From positions 18,681,901 through 18,745,900 of the forward strand of contig CM038469.1 of the NCBI GenBank assembly GCA_021464415.1: DNA of 64,000 bases, written 5' to 3'. Under the pieces are notes generated by a model. The model ran no database searches. It worked only from the letters and a program-made list of their open reading frames with translations, and was not told the DNA's origin. Of this stretch, positions 1-12,014 are shown piece after piece (the stretch's first letter is position 1; each line of letters begins with the position of its first letter). This DNA is from Lonicera japonica. Taxonomy: Eukaryota > Streptophyta > Magnoliopsida > Dipsacales > Caprifoliaceae. Position numbers and translations under genes: made by a program.

Positions 1-1546
1 TTTACAACATATATGTTCATAAGTCAAATTTCGAGGACGGAATTTTATAAAAAGGGAAGAATTGTGATACCTATTATATATATATATATATTTACATAAA
101 TTTGGGTACACAAAATTAGTAGTAGATGAAAATTTGAGAAACTTATACTATGAAATTTAGTTACACTAAAATAATGTATATTAAAAGCACAATTTAAATT
201 TTATATGATTAGTTCCTTAAAATTTAGTGCCTTTGTTTGTACACATTAGATAAATAGTGGGTATGCAAAGGATAAATGAAGTAAGACATAAAAAAAAAAC
301 TACACGAGTCAACAACTAAAAACATGAAGAAGACACATGTCAAGTGCATAAGAATGCTGGTATATTTTTGGCCAACATTTATCCTTGAGTAATGATTGGT
401 AGGGTCCAAAATAATACTATATAAGGGGTGATTTTGGGATCACAAAGGATATACTAAGAAATTGGTCAAAAGTGAGGAGAGAGAGAGAGAAGTGCCTTCG
501 TGGGATTATAAAAGAGGAGGTAAGAATATTTTTTTTTTGTTTTGTCTTATGTACATATATATGTATGTACATATATAATAATACTAATAATAAAAGTACA
601 TAGCCTACATATATAAACACACGTACTATTGTAAATTATATATATATATATATAATTAAGTGTACTTTTTAGGATAAGAGTACATACCACATCTTTGCAT
701 ATGTATAAAATAATAAATAGCTATTATGGTTACTAAATTCATGTTAAAGTATTTAATGGTTTAATTATAAAATAAGCAATAATAATTTAGAATATTGTTA
801 AGTTTCTAATTTATAAGTCGATATTAATTTTTAGGATCAAGAATGACGGATCAGGAAAAATTTTAAGTGCAGGAAGGTAAGTAGTACATATTCTCTATTT
901 TAAGGTTTTAAATAGATATTATTATGTACATTTATAATTCAACTATTTATTTTTGACTGCAATGATATCTTTAAAGATGATATATTTTTATTAAAAAACC
1001 ACTTCTATGATTTGGCCTGTACTATCCATGGGATAATTGGGTGGTGTGCCGAACACCAGCGTTGTTCTGAACAAGTTCATTATTGGCCAATCATTTGATT
1101 GGAAAGTGAAATATCAGACCCTGGGATATGGGGGTTATTCATTGACCTTAGAAGTGAAGTACTATACAAGAAATTATTTCAATATTTATGATTATGTAAT
1201 AAATTATTCTGAAATGCCTTATAAATTTATAATTTATGATCTAATAATATTTTGCTAACCCTTGGAATAGAAGATAAGTATTTCTCACGGGGCTTGTGAA
1301 GCTCACCTTTATTATAATTAATTTTTAGGAAACCCGTATGATGGTGGATAAATTAAGCTTTGGAGTGAAGAATAATAAATAAGGAACAAAGTGATATTAT
1401 ATTCGAGGATTATGAGTTTTCAATAAACATGTAATAGGAAAAAAAATTATATACTAAGTTTACTGATGTAATAAATATCTCGTATTTCCATTATAAGAAG
1501 GTTACTGGACGTATCTTTTTATTACTTTTAGAATTGTTGCGTTACA
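1..1546 (+). mobile_element. 3' end of a chromovirus-like LTR retrotransposon, cut by the window edge
   Basis: The first 62 bases contain the motif AATTTCGAGGACGGAATTT and then a purine-rich tract (AAAAAGGGAAGAA). This is the usual tail of Tekay/Del-type Ty3 elements just before the 3' LTR; the second element of this type in the window has the same motif at about 17755. The 3' LTR would begin at TGTGATACC (63) and most likely ends at GCGTTACA (1546), whose last bases roughly mirror the first. The other LTR lies outside the window, so no TSD can be checked and the right end is inferred. Short reading frames inside are not conserved genes. Confidence 0.55.
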
Positions 1547-2996
1547 CAGGCATATCGAGAAAAAAATCTAAAAATATTCATAAGTAGCTTACCCTAATTA
1601 ACCGAGTCACAATGCGTAATTCAAATAGTATAGTTTCAAAAACAAACATACCTTTGTAGCCATTAAAAAACCACAACCTAACACCCAATCCAAGCTCATA
1701 CACTTAACAAAGGACAAAAGAGCAGCACTTATATAAAAATTGGAAACCTAATATAGTTTAGATGTTTAGTAGTGACATACATCCTACAATCTGACCCTAT
1801 CATCATATTCACTCCAAAATCTGAAAAATCATTACAATGGAACAAGCCACCACAATAACGGAAGGACATCTAGCAGATAAGTACACCAAAATAGCTTGCA
1901 CAATAAGCTACAAACCTACTCTTGCCGTGCAAAAAGAAAACTTTGCATAAGGGCAACTACGACAAAACACCTAAATATAAATATAAAAAAATCAACAAAA
2001 TATGGAAAAAAGTGTCCTATACACAAAATCTAGTCCTTTATTACTAAAAAAGTCTTTGAAATTAATGTCTGTGAACACCCCAATCCACGACTCTCGTGTA
2101 AATATGTTTTTTATACAAAACGAGCATCTTGCATTTTAGTCCTGAGTCACAATGCATATAGAAGACTGTTAGGAAAGACTCCAAATTCGGATCCGATAAG
2201 AGTCTAATACAACCTTTGTTACCTCTTCGATAAGAGAGCCAGCCGCAGCCCTCCAACCGTACGGTTGGCTGCCGATCGTCGGTTGGCACCTAGCCGTAGC
2301 CCCCAACTACACGCCCCAACCGTACCCCCTGCGGCTACCCCCTGCGGTTGGCTTCTTTTGCAGCGTTTTTGGCAGAAATTTTGCTATAAATAGGACCCTT
2401 GGGCTCTCATTTTGGATCATCAACACTCAATAGAGTTTTTAGTAAGGGGAAGTTCTGTCAAAATTATTAGAGAGTCTCTTTTAGAGAAATTCTAGAGAGG
2501 GAAAGTTGGAGAGAAAATTAGTGAGAGAAAAAGTTAGAGAGAGAAAGTCTAGAGAGAGAAAAAGGAGCAATCAAGGCAAGGTTCTCATTTCTTCTTCAAG
2601 CGCATCAGGTATGTCTTTCTACAACTCTCCTGAATTTCAATACTACATTTAAACACAAGTTTTAATACAGAAAATTAGATAACTTGCAAAGAAGTCCACT
2701 GCTTTTAAAACAAGTCCTTTCTAAAATTTTACAAGAAATTTATGTTTTAATCACTCCACCAAACAAGGGCACATGGAAGGCAAAGGAAAGGAGGCAATTA
2801 ACCCTCATAAATTTTCAGAAACTGTTATTACCCCAAAATTAATTTTAAAAATTACAAATGTAAGCATATTTTTTAAGGTTGTTCCCTTTTAAATTTTAAA
2901 GTTTACTATTAGTATTAGTACGTATTGGCCCCCTAATTGATAAAGGAAATATAGTATTAGTATTAATTTTCTTTTTCAATTTTAAGGAAATAGTAG
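1547..2996. other. Intergenic or old repeat DNA with no recognisable gene
   Basis: AT-rich DNA without coding similarity that I recognise. A GC-rich patch at about 2225-2350 repeats the words GGTTGGC and CCGTA in both orientations. It is followed by a TATA-like promoter and a GA-rich leader that ends near a possible splice donor (CAGGTATG, about 2606). This layout fits either a decayed LTR or the 5' end of a lost gene. Confidence 0.4.
2385..2393 (+). promoter_or_regulatory. TATA-box-like promoter element
   Basis: TATAAATAG is a near-consensus plant TATA box. The 200 bases after it are GA-rich with repeated AGAGAGAAA words, like many plant 5' leaders and LTR R/U5 regions. No coding sequence follows, so it probably belongs to a fragment of an LTR or a gene. 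Confidence 0.4.
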
Positions 2997-2999
2997 TAG

Positions 3000-3915
3000 C
3001 ACTAACTAAGGAGGGGGTTTGGGCGATGTAGCTTCACCGTCGCCCGTAACCTATGTTGTCTAATTTTGGTGGGCCAAGGTCTTAGGCGATGTAGGATTAA
3101 CTACTACATCGTCTAAGATACCAAGGTCTTGTTGTACTAAGATACCGCTATAACAAGCCTTAGCACAAGCGTAGGACCGACCGGACAATTATGTGTACAA
3201 TAATTAAAGAAACAAGCACTGATGGTATTCAAGTAATATGATAAGCAAGAGATGAAAGAAGAAAGCAACTAACCAAGCACACAAGAAATTAGGTGGTGTC
3301 GGCAAAACCGCCACTAATCCACCGGGTGATAGCTATTATTGATGAGACCAATTCTGAGTACAACGCACAAAACAAACCCTAGCCACCAATTAGAGCTCTC
3401 AATATTATCTCTCAAATATAATCTCTAATCTAGCTAGTAAACAATATAACACAACTCATGAATAAACCCTATGACAAGGGGTCTATTTATAGAGTATAAA
3501 TCCTATGGTCTAGGATTGTACAAAGCCAAATCCTACTACAAATTGGATAATACAAATCCAATTAGGATTTGGACAATACAAAGCCAATTAAGAATTGGAC
3601 AATATAAAACCTAATAGAAATAGAATTCCTATACAGAGCCAAATCTTCAGGTCTTAGATGGAAGTTTTTACGTTAGCTAAGAGTTACACTTAGGCCATGT
3701 AAGTATTCCTCTTCATCGCCTAAGTGGTACACGTAGGCTATTCGTCGCCTAAGTGTAGGTATTACCATTCATCGCTTAAGTGTAGGTATTACCATTTGTT
3801 GCCTAAGTGGTACACCTAGGCCACGTATGTATAATATTACGTCGCCCAAGATCCCCACGTCAGTTCTTAGGCGACGTAATTATAAATTCTACGTCGCCTA
3901 AGAGATGGTCACATT
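3000..3915. repeat. CACTA left terminal and subterminal repeat region
   Basis: Repeated inverted pairs of the word TTAGGCGACGTAG and its complement, separated by short AT-rich spacers, occur at about 3017-3115 and 3690-3915, so each pair can form a hairpin. In En/Spm elements such motifs are the binding sites of the element's TNPA-type protein. Here the array is split by a solo LTR. Confidence 0.75.
3130..3649 (-). mobile_element. Solo LTR (520 bp) inside the CACTA subterminal region
   Basis: The segment starts TGTTGTACTA and ends AAATCTTCA (TG...CA) and is flanked by the 5-bp TSD GGTCT at 3125-3129 and 3650-3654. It has no coding potential. A TATA-like box read on the minus strand (CTCTATAAATAGAC, about 3482-3495) suggests the LTR points leftwards. 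Superfamily not determined. Confidence 0.72.
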
Positions 3916-4183
3916 AACAAAAAAATACATGTTTCTATGTGTAGCCCACACCTGCACATCTATAATAAGACAACCTACACGCAATAATATTCAATATAGC
4001 AAATACAACCTGCCCAATTACAAGCATTCATTCTCATTCAATCAATATACATACAACAAATAAAATATCAAAACTTATTCAATTAATCCAACAATTAAAA
4101 ACAGTTCAAATATTTAAAATAATTTACAATTAATGTTAAAAAAAACTTTACAAATAAAATAAATTGTTCTAACACTAAAAACC

Positions 4184-5852
4184 TAGGGAGGGGGAGGAGG
4201 AGCAGAGGAGGAGGAAGGAATCAGCGGTTCAATCCTGGCCGCTTTAATCATATACTCCATTTGAGCTTGCATATTGCGCTCAAATTCGAGTCGCTGGGCC
4301 CTCTCCCTCTCAAGCTACTCTTCTATCACAGCTTGATGTGCCCTAAGCTGGGCGACCTCAGCCTCGAGCTCCGTAGATCTATCGTTATCCAGCTAGGATG
4401 ATGGGCCTCTCTTCTGCGGCAGCTTCATGGAGCAGCTCCCTAAGCCTCTCACCTTCGTCCCTCTCGAAGGACCCATCCCTGTCTCAAGGACAGAGACCTG
4501 GGTCTCGAAAGAGAGGACCGGGGGCTAAGGCGGGGAGCTGGTTCTCCACCACGACAGTCCTTGTGCACTAAATGGATGCCTGCAAATAACAATAAGTGTT
4601 ATAAGTTATTATAATTAAATACTAATTAACTAAATAATAATAAAAAAATAAATTAAAGTGTTGTATAAAAAAGATTTACCACGCGTTCGGCGTCGTACTT
4701 CTTGTACGCGTCTACATAAACAGTGAGGTGAGGCGCCTGATCTCCTTTCTGATTTAGCTCATGAGCCCGGACGACAAAGGCCTTGGCCCCCCCACTGTGG
4801 GCCTTCTTATTCTCGGAGGCCCGAATTTAGGCCATTTACGTGCCCAATTCTTGCAAAATACAAAAAAAATTATATATTTAAGCATTTATAAAACATATAC
4901 ATTAAATGAAACAAAATAAATTAAAAATTACCTAAAAAGCTTCAGTCTTGAAGTGGTTGCATAACCACTCCCACTGGTTTGGGCGATGTATGAACTCCAA
5001 TGGAATGGGAGCATCGCTGTACTGACACCAGTTCTGGTGGATCTTGTACTTACAATCTTTGAAGCGATCTACGACCTTCTTTTGTATCCACGTGACAAGC
5101 ATCTTATCCGCAGGATCGATATCATAACTCTCTTACAAATCAAACAAGAAGAAACATTAGTACAAATAAAAATAAAATTTAGTAAGGAAAAAAAATTAAC
5201 TACAATAAAAATCAAGTACTTACTGACAGGTAGTTGAAGAGTATCGTCTTCTCCGATAAAGGCAGGTCCCCAAATGTCGGGTACAACATCGGCACTCGAT
5301 CTTTGATGAACGCCAACATGTCACTGACGAATTTGGAACGAACCTCCGTTGGCGGCCTAGAAATTTCAGGATCGTACGTCACATGGGACTTCCTGGACTT
5401 ACGGACGATCGCCGCTGTCTTTTTCCTGGTGACGACTTCTCTCTTCTTGTTACTAGAGGAGGCCTGTGTACCTACAGATAAAAAGCATATAAATTAATCA
5501 GTCAATCAGACAAAGAATAAATAAGAATTGTGATATATAATTAAAGGGATCTAAGGGCACTACCTGATATGGTGGCCTTCGCTACAGCATGTCTGGAGTG
5601 AATGCTGCGTACGGGGAGGCCGACATCGGTTGTGTTGCTCGCGGTGCTGCCGGTGGTCGAATGTATAGACGGGGTAGGGAGCACCAGTGGCAACGCTGGT
5701 GACTAGGAGGCAAAAGGATGGGTGGGGAGCTGCTCGATGGGGGGTTGGGCTGCAGAGGGCTGGGAGGCCATGGGCTCCATCAAGGCCCGCTGCAACTCAT
5801 CGTACTGAACCTCTGTCCGCAACTTCCTAGTCGTAGACGATCTCGGAGACAT
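4184..5852 (-). pseudogene. CACTA accessory transposase (Transposase_24 / Ptta-En/Spm family), degenerate
   Basis: Read on the minus strand, five blocks separated by AT-rich introns look like the plant Transposase_24 (PF03004) protein. They are: an N-terminal block starting MSPRSSTTRKLR; a block with AFIKDRVPMLYPTFGDL; a block ending with NQWEWLCNHFKTEAF; a block with ASENKKAHSGGAKAF, the usual conserved core; and a C-terminal acidic/basic coiled-coil block ending in a poly-proline tail. In-frame stops occur in the first, fourth and last blocks, so it is not functional as it stands. In the family this protein acts with TNP2 in transposition. The 3' end lies about 270 bases from the left subterminal repeats. 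Confidence 0.75.
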
Positions 5853-5989
5853 CTTGACTTGAATCTCAAATGAACAAACAATGTATATAAACAAAAGAAT
5901 ATCCAAATATATAGTGTCAAACTGAATACACATACAATGCAACCAAATAAGAGTTTAAAAATAAATAAGGAATAGAAGAACACAACTTT

Positions 5990-6910
5990 GCTCTATAAAT
6001 AACATCTCTCTCTCTTTCTTTCAAAACCCCTATCTCTCTCTTTCTCGGTAATTGAAAGCTACCATCCCCTCTCTTTCTTTCAAAACCCCCCTCTCTCTCT
6101 CTCGTTAATTGAAAGCTACCATCCCCCCTCTCTCTCTCTCTCTTTAATGTTCGTTTCGAGACAAAAATTTATCTATGGGTCTTCTTAGAATTCGGGTATT
6201 CTTACAAATCTAGAAAATTATTTGTATTTGAATGCCAACAACCTTATAGACTAAGGTGGCGTTCGGTAAAACATCTAAAAACTGAAATTAAAAAAACTGT
6301 TTGTTTACTTCTGAAAACCGCGTCTGAAAAAATGTTGTTTGTTTGAATATAATACATCTGCAAACTGAATTTTTTTTAATATGACAATTTTACCCTTACT
6401 AGTTTATTTAGATCAAATGAAATAAAAAAGAACATGTAATTTAAACTTTTCAATCAATATAACCCATTTCATTTATGAAAATTACTAACCACTATTACCT
6501 CACGAAATGCAAAAAATCATAAAATAAAACTTGTAAACTTGAAAATTTTTTAAAACATAAAGACATAATTTAATATTGAAGTAAAACTAATTAAGCGTTG
6601 ATAATCATATCTTCCAATCCTTAAATCAACTACAATAGTTTTATAAGTCAAAATAGTAGGAAAATATCAATTACAAATTATAATTTTCACTAAATAATTG
6701 ATTGCCATACATGCAACAACAAAAACCCATAAAACAATGCATATATTTCAGTAAACTGTGTATATATTTCAACAAAAACAACAAAAAACAAAAAATCTGT
6801 GAATATGCACAAGATTCACAAACAATACACCTAATTTACCCCCACAAACAAATCACCACAAGATTCTTCATTTGCTGGCTATAAATCACAAAGGGACAAA
6901 AAAATGGAGA
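5990..6910. other. CT-rich leader and AT-rich spacer
   Basis: Positions 5998-6150 hold CT-rich repeats in which a unit of about 60 bases (TCTTTCAAAACCCC...GAAAGCTACCATCCCC) occurs twice. This is upstream of the minus-strand transposase gene and may be its leader or promoter. The rest, to the hAT element, is AT-rich with nothing recognisable. Confidence 0.4.
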
Positions 6911-7556
6911 CTCATATCCAGGGGCGTTGCCACGCTTGTACGAGGGAGTGCGGACGCACTCCTGAGATTTTCGGGAATTTTTTTTTTAAAAAAAGTTGAG
7001 GGTATGTAGTTGTAAGAAATAATAGTTGAGGGACTGGTGAGAAATAAAGTTTACTTAAAAAGGATTGAGATCCAGAGATCAACTCCACCTTTTCTTTCCG
7101 CACGCAGCACGCTTCTTTCTTTCTCTCTTTTTTCGTTGTTCTCTGCTCTCTCACGACTCACACTCACCAAGTCGCCGACCAAGCTTGCACGGCTGCATCA
7201 CGCAGCTCACGCCTCACCAAGAACAGCTCACCGCTCACGCCTGGACGGCTCACTGCTCAGGAGTCACGGCTGGACAGTTAGGTTCAGGTTAGAACACCAT
7301 TTTTGTCCCTTTTCTTTTCCTTTTCCTTTTATAACGAAATTGATAATTTTTCTGTGATATATATTATGAATCATGAATGCATATATCATATATGATATCA
7401 ATATATGTGTTTTTGAGTAAAATTAGTTGGAGCTTAATTTTATAGGGTTGATTTTAGGACTTAATTTTGTAGGGCTGATTTTAGGGCTGATTGTAGGGCT
7501 GATGTTTTATATATTTTAAATTTTCTATGATTTACTGTGAAGGCTTCGTGGAAATT

Positions 7557-7593
7557 GCGCACCCCCGGCTTCAAATTTCTGGCTACGCCACTG
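7557..7593. repeat. Second, internal hAT right terminus
   Basis: This stretch (GCGCACCCCCGGCTTCAA..., ending GCTACGCCACTG) closely matches the true right end at 9516-9552. The eight bases after it, CTAATATA, match the outer TSD at six of eight positions. It is either the end of a smaller nested relative or the old end of a shorter element that was later extended. Confidence 0.7.
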
Positions 7594-8082
7594 CTAATAT
7601 AGATGCCTGTTTTAGAGGTCTTTCGTTGGGTCACTTTGACATACCAGGAATTTTTGTACTTTGACTAGGTCTGAAAGAATCATGCCTCCTAGGCCTTGAG
7701 CAAAGTTTGTACAATTTCGCAGGTGTCGATCCAACTCCTCAGAGTGTAAGTGTGCTCTGTGAGCTGGGTACTTGGTAAACTGAAATTTTACCCCAGAAAT
7801 ATGATTTGTGCTTTGAACTTGGGTAATTTCCAAAATTTGTAAAAAGCTTGGTGTAACGGAATTTTGTGCCCAAAATTTGTAGTCACAACATGCACCTCAC
7901 GTGTGTGGCGTAATACACTTATACTGTTTATAGTAATGTTTATATTGGGTGACGCGCACCCGTAACACACGTGAATTGTTTATATTGGGTGATGCGTGTT
8001 AGAAAACTGGTCACTTAAATACATATTTATATATAAAAACCTGATTTATATATATAAATATAAATATACAAAATTTTATAGT

Positions 8083-8340
8083 TCAAGCGAAAGTCCTTGA
8101 TGATGAACGGAGTCGAATCAATGATTTCATTCATCTTCGTACCTTTTGTACAAATAGAAACCAAACAATATATGTTTCTGAATTTATGTATCACAATAGA
8201 CAAATTCCAGTAATGGTATTATCTCAAAACCATGTATTTCTTGAAAAAATTCTCGAACCTATGTTACTGAAGAATACTATTTTACCTTTTAAATATAGTA
8301 AATCAGTTCAGAAAATTCTGAAACTTCACAGTCCAATGTA
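8083..8340 (+). other. Unrecognised reading frame inside the hAT element
   Basis: An open stretch of about 86 codons without an ATG start contains DERSRINDFIHLRTFCTN and ends at a TAA-type stop just after KILKLHSPM. Its amino-acid mix looks more protein-like than the surrounding AT-rich frames, but I do not recognise a family. It may be one exon of a captured gene or a remnant of the autonomous parent. Confidence 0.25.
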
Positions 8341-8630
8341 AAATTCAATTCTGGACAACTTGTTGGAAATTTGAATGAGAATTAGTTTGTTCATCAGTTT
8401 TATCCAATGTCGACAGTTTGTGATCAAAGGTCACAACCCTTTTTTATCCATCAGTTTTTGTCCAAAAGAAATAACTCCTCCTAGCAGTTATGTCCAACAG
8501 TTGACTCTATTTTTGAATCTTTTGTCCGTTACTTTCTCTTACATATATAACTTCATTTCTCTCTCCAAAAAGTTCAAGAAAAACATTTCACATATTTTGA
8601 GTTCGTTGATTTTGTCTTTGGGAGTGCATT

Positions 8631-8709
8631 TGTCCCACATCAGGAATGCCATTATTTAGTTCTTGTTTTATAATTACGTACAGACTGCTCTCAGTTCGAG
8701 TATTCCGAC
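8631..8709. repeat. 79-bp direct repeat, copy 1
   Basis: Runs from TGTCCCACATCAGG to AGTATTCCGAC and recurs at 9176-9256 with only a 2-bp insertion. The TGTCCCACAT start resembles many plant LTR starts, but a 79-bp LTR would be unusually short. Confidence 0.85.
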
Positions 8710-9175
8710 TACATATCATACCAAATCTGCTGCATCTCCATAAAAAAAAAACCTTTATTTTGGCTACTATTATATTACTGGCTTCAGTGTCATTGGTGAT
8801 TTGTAGTGCAATTGTCCAGATGCCTCTTTTATTTTTTATGGTGCTACCTACTGTTATCTGGTGGCATTATTTTTTGTGGATGTTGTTCCCGCCACCTTTT
8901 GCATGTGTTGTGGTGAATGTCTTGTCCAACCTTTGGCACATGTTGGATTTTGATTTTTCAAATATGAGGTACTTTTTTGGATACACAAATGCAGGATTTG
9001 AGTATTTATTTGCAGACTTAAGGATGAGCAATTCTTAACGAAGGAACAGCATATTACGTCACAAAAAAATCAGTGCAACACCTCTTTCAATTCATATAGA
9101 TACTTTTTACGTTATTATTTATATCTTTTTACGTTATTAGGTATTAATTCATGTGAGTTGTGGGATTCAAGTTAT

Positions 9176-9256
9176 TGTCCCACATCAGGAATGCCATTAT
9201 TTAGTTCTTGTTTTATAATTACGTACAGACTCTGCTCTCAGTTCGAGTATTCCGAC
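9176..9256. repeat. 79-bp direct repeat, copy 2
   Basis: Near-identical copy of 8631-8709, 545 bases downstream. The spacer encodes an unbroken hydrophobic frame (8646-9038, 130 codons) of unknown meaning. Confidence 0.85.
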
Positions 9257-9673
9257 CTATTACAAAATTCTTCTAAAGCGAATAGATGAGACTGGGATCA
9301 GACTTATGGTTGAGAGATACAAGCGGAGGGAACAAAATGAAAATCTGACACGTTTACTCTGGAGAACTAAACCAGAGTTTCACTATTCAATCTTAAGGTA
9401 TTCTGTTTTATTCTCTCAGGCATCATATTGGCGATACCTGCAGTTCTCTTCTATTCTTATGTTGACTAGAAATTTAGAGTTTGTGTTTATTCGTATATGT
9501 ATAAAAAAGATATTTGCGCACCCCCGACTGAAAATTTCTGGCTACGCCACTGCTCATATCCCACTCTGTTAAAGGCCCTCAATTTTTTTATTTTATTTTT
9601 GCCATTTAAAGGCTATCAAATTAATTGAGATATAGACAAGCATAATAGTGTTAAATGATAGCCCCTGTGATCT

Positions 9674-9674
9674 C

Positions 9675-9718
<44 letters not shown>

Positions 9719-9719
9719 T
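9674..9719. repeat. (CTTT)n microsatellite
   Basis: About ten uninterrupted CTTT units, following a short CT run. Confidence 0.95.
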
Positions 9720-11300
9720 TGTTGATTAGCCTCCCTCACCTCCATCCCCATTTACTTTTTAATTTCCTTCGATGAAAGAATATTACATAAAGTAAAATCC
9801 ATCCCCCTGGCAAAGAAAAAATTTTCCTTTTCCCTTCAAATTTTACTAGATCAATGTTTTTAATTATGAGATCTTTCTATGTAGTGATTAATAGTGATTC
9901 ATTGCAAATTGTTATCTAAGAGCTAAGGCACGTACCAAACTCAGTTTGTTTTCCATTTATATTTATCTCTATATATATTTATAAAGTGCAATTTTATTTT
10001 ATTTTTGGTTTATGGCTTATGTTTATAGAAGAAATTCCTTCTCATTCTCAAAATTTAACTAAGTACTCCCTCCCCGTCTTAATAGCAATATCCTGTTTGT
10101 TCTTTTCCCATTCATTGACATTTTTCTTCTTCTTTTTATTATGTAACAGTACAAGGAACACAGCCACTTCAACTTAACAATTGTTTTCTCAAACCACTAT
10201 CTCCATCCCCGGCCACTTCAACTCTCTAACCTTGTTCTCCCCTAATCGAATAGGCATCTCCATTTAATTGTTGCACAAAGCAATAGATAGAAGAATTATT
10301 TAATCTTATATTTTTGTCTATCATATATATATATATATATATATAGCTCTGTTGATTCATCTTTAAGTCTACAAAAGCACAACTTTCTGATTTTCTCGAA
10401 AGTAAAGAAGTCCAAGACGGTGCTGGAAATAGTTCATATCCGGTTTAATTTAAAAGCCCACACATTGCATGGGTTATAAACTAGTTTCTATACTAAAACA
10501 AGAAGACACCACCACTAGCACGAATCAAACAAAGTAATTCATATTATATATTATATAAAATTTAAATAATATTATAACTGTTACAATATTACAATTTTAA
10601 AAATACAGACATTGTTAAATTACATATAGAAATCATTTAAATCATATTCAAATAGATCAATAATTAGCATGCACATTCAAAAAAAAAATTAATAACAAAA
10701 ATAATTTCATCATACATTTGAATTCACATTTTAATAACCGAGTAATTTCATCATACATTTGAATTCCTCGGATTGCTCAATTTGTGAAACATTCATAAAG
10801 TGGAACAAAAGCAATTTCGTCCGAACAATTCAAATGCCAGCTAGGTGATTCGAATAATACTATAATTATAGATCAACTTGTCCAACTAGGGATGTAATCC
10901 TAATTCCTAATCTGTAGAGGTACTTAATTAATCTTATTGAGTAAAAATTGTAGAGACCAATTCCTAGTTTTCTAAATTTATATATTGAACTTTTAATTAG
11001 TACTATATAAAGTGAGAATCCAAGCCTCTTCTATGAAGAACTAGCTTAACATAATCTTGAAGAATTGTATATTGCCAACACGCAATATGATTCGGTTGGC
11101 GATTAAAGAATGTAATTAAACTAGGTTGGCCGTTACCATTTAATTTTTAGCTTTCAATTATTTTTATATACATTTCATATAAATTGCATATCACAATTGA
11201 TTCGTCTTAATGAAAATTTTAGTTGAGGATTAAATTATGATGTTGGAGATGGTAGAGTGACCTCATCGGTGAACAATTGGTGCTTTTTCTTTTTGTTTTC
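9720..11300. other. AT-rich spacer within the CACTA element
   Basis: No gene recognised. It holds a Stowaway-like terminal word (TACTCCCTCCCCGTCTTAA, 10064-10082) with no matching right end, an (AT)n run at 10322-10345, and a repeated phrase around 10700-10770 (ATTTCATCATACATTTGAATTC, twice). Confidence 0.4.
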
Positions 11301-11308
11301 TTCAAAAG

Positions 11309-11671
11309 TCAAGTATAACTACTAGCATTACTCCATGGCAAAAATTCTAGATAATCAGTATGTGAATAAAGAGTCCCAACTCTCCAAATTTGAAATAGAA
11401 GAAGCATAACGGCCATAGAGTGAACCAAATAATTATAACTAAGAAGCAAAAAAACAGAGCTAACACTAGCACTAGAAGCCGAGCAATTGATGTCCTGCAA
11501 AGTAATTAAGGCAAAACTCAGTTGGATATCTAACACCTGAATCATCTTAATCACCCAAGGCGCATCACTTTCCATATCAAAAGAGTTAAATCCTCTATTA
11601 ATATCCTCCCCAGATGCCATAAAAAATCCAAAGTTTCCGCGAAAACGACGTCTAGCTTTGGTTGGATTCAT
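11309..11671 (-). CDS. Unrecognised reading frame, possible exon of a gene carried in the CACTA element
   Basis: An unbroken 120-codon frame starts MNPTKARRRFRGNFGFF, continues with FNSFDMESDAPWVIKMIQVL, and has a hydrophobic C-terminal half. The first 60 residues look like real protein (mixed composition, basic start, acidic middle). The second half may be intron read-through, because CTTTAATTACTTTGCAG, a good splice-acceptor-like string, occurs in it. I do not recognise the family. Upstream on the same strand is a repeat-rich exon-like block that was split by a retrotransposon. Confidence 0.3.
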   Translation of the reverse strand: MNPTKARRRFRGNFGFFMASGEDINRGFNSFDMESDAPWVIKMIQVLDIQLSFALITLQDINCSASSASVSSVFLLLSYNYLVHSMAVMLLLFQIWRVGTLYSHTDYLEFLPWSNASSYT

Positions 11672-11805
11672 AATTTTGTTTCTTTAAATTACAAGAGATT
11701 TGATTTTGGTTTCTAAATCTTTCAAATCCAAACTAAAACCAATTTTTTATGTTATGCCCTAAAAACGAATCAAACAAAGCCCTAAAAACGAATTAAACAC
11801 CCAAA

Positions 11806-12014
11806 TTAATCAAGAAGAAGAATGAAGGGAGAGAAAAAAGTGTACCTCCGACGTCTGTGTGAGTGACGGTGATGGTGGTGTGGTGATGGTGGTGAAGAAG
11901 TAGCAGCGGCAGCAGCAGCTTCGTGTGAGTGACGGTGGTGGTGGTGGTGGTGAGCGGCGGTGGTGGAGATAGTAGTGATAGCGGTGGTGGTGGTTGGTGA
12001 GAGGAGAGAAGAGG
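11806..12014 (-). pseudogene. Possible first exon encoding a His/Ala/Ser-rich stretch, split by a retrotransposon
   Basis: Read on the minus strand this segment encodes runs of His, Ala and Ser (HHHHHHRHSHEAAAAAA) and ends at a good splice donor (CGTCGGAG/GTACAC, exon end at 11846). The 5' part is interrupted at 12014 by the Ty3 element; the flank resumes at 19825 with a similar GA/GGT-rich strand that runs to the CACTA-type repeats at 19930. The reading frame across the break is uncertain, and the composition may simply be a GGT-repeat microsatellite. Confidence 0.35.

Larger units (their letters stand above)
6919..9552. mobile_element. hAT-like DNA transposon (2.6 kb), non-autonomous
   Basis: The left end CAGGGGCGTTGCCACG and the right end CTGGCTACGCCACTG form a short imperfect TIR of the CAG(T/G)GGCG type common in plant hAT elements. 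A perfect 8-bp TSD, CTCATATC, lies at 6911-6918 and 9553-9560. No hAT transposase domain (hATC dimerisation region, BED finger) was seen. Inside are a CT-rich leader-like stretch (about 7090-7280), a second copy of the right end at 7557-7593, an unrecognised reading frame at about 8083-8340, and a 79-bp direct repeat. Confidence 0.8.

Noticed and set aside
224..620. Two minus-strand frames with hydrophobic segments
   Set aside because: They lie in the presumed LTR, are AT-driven (Tyr/Phe/Leu/Ile) and lack homology.
7037..7357. Ser/Arg/His-rich frames within the hAT element
   Set aside because: CT-rich leader-like DNA with overlapping frames and no domain; more likely the 5' leader of a lost transposase gene.
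10064..10082. Stowaway-type MITE
   Set aside because: Only one terminal word (TACTCCCTCC) is present; no inverted partner or TA-flanked right end was found.
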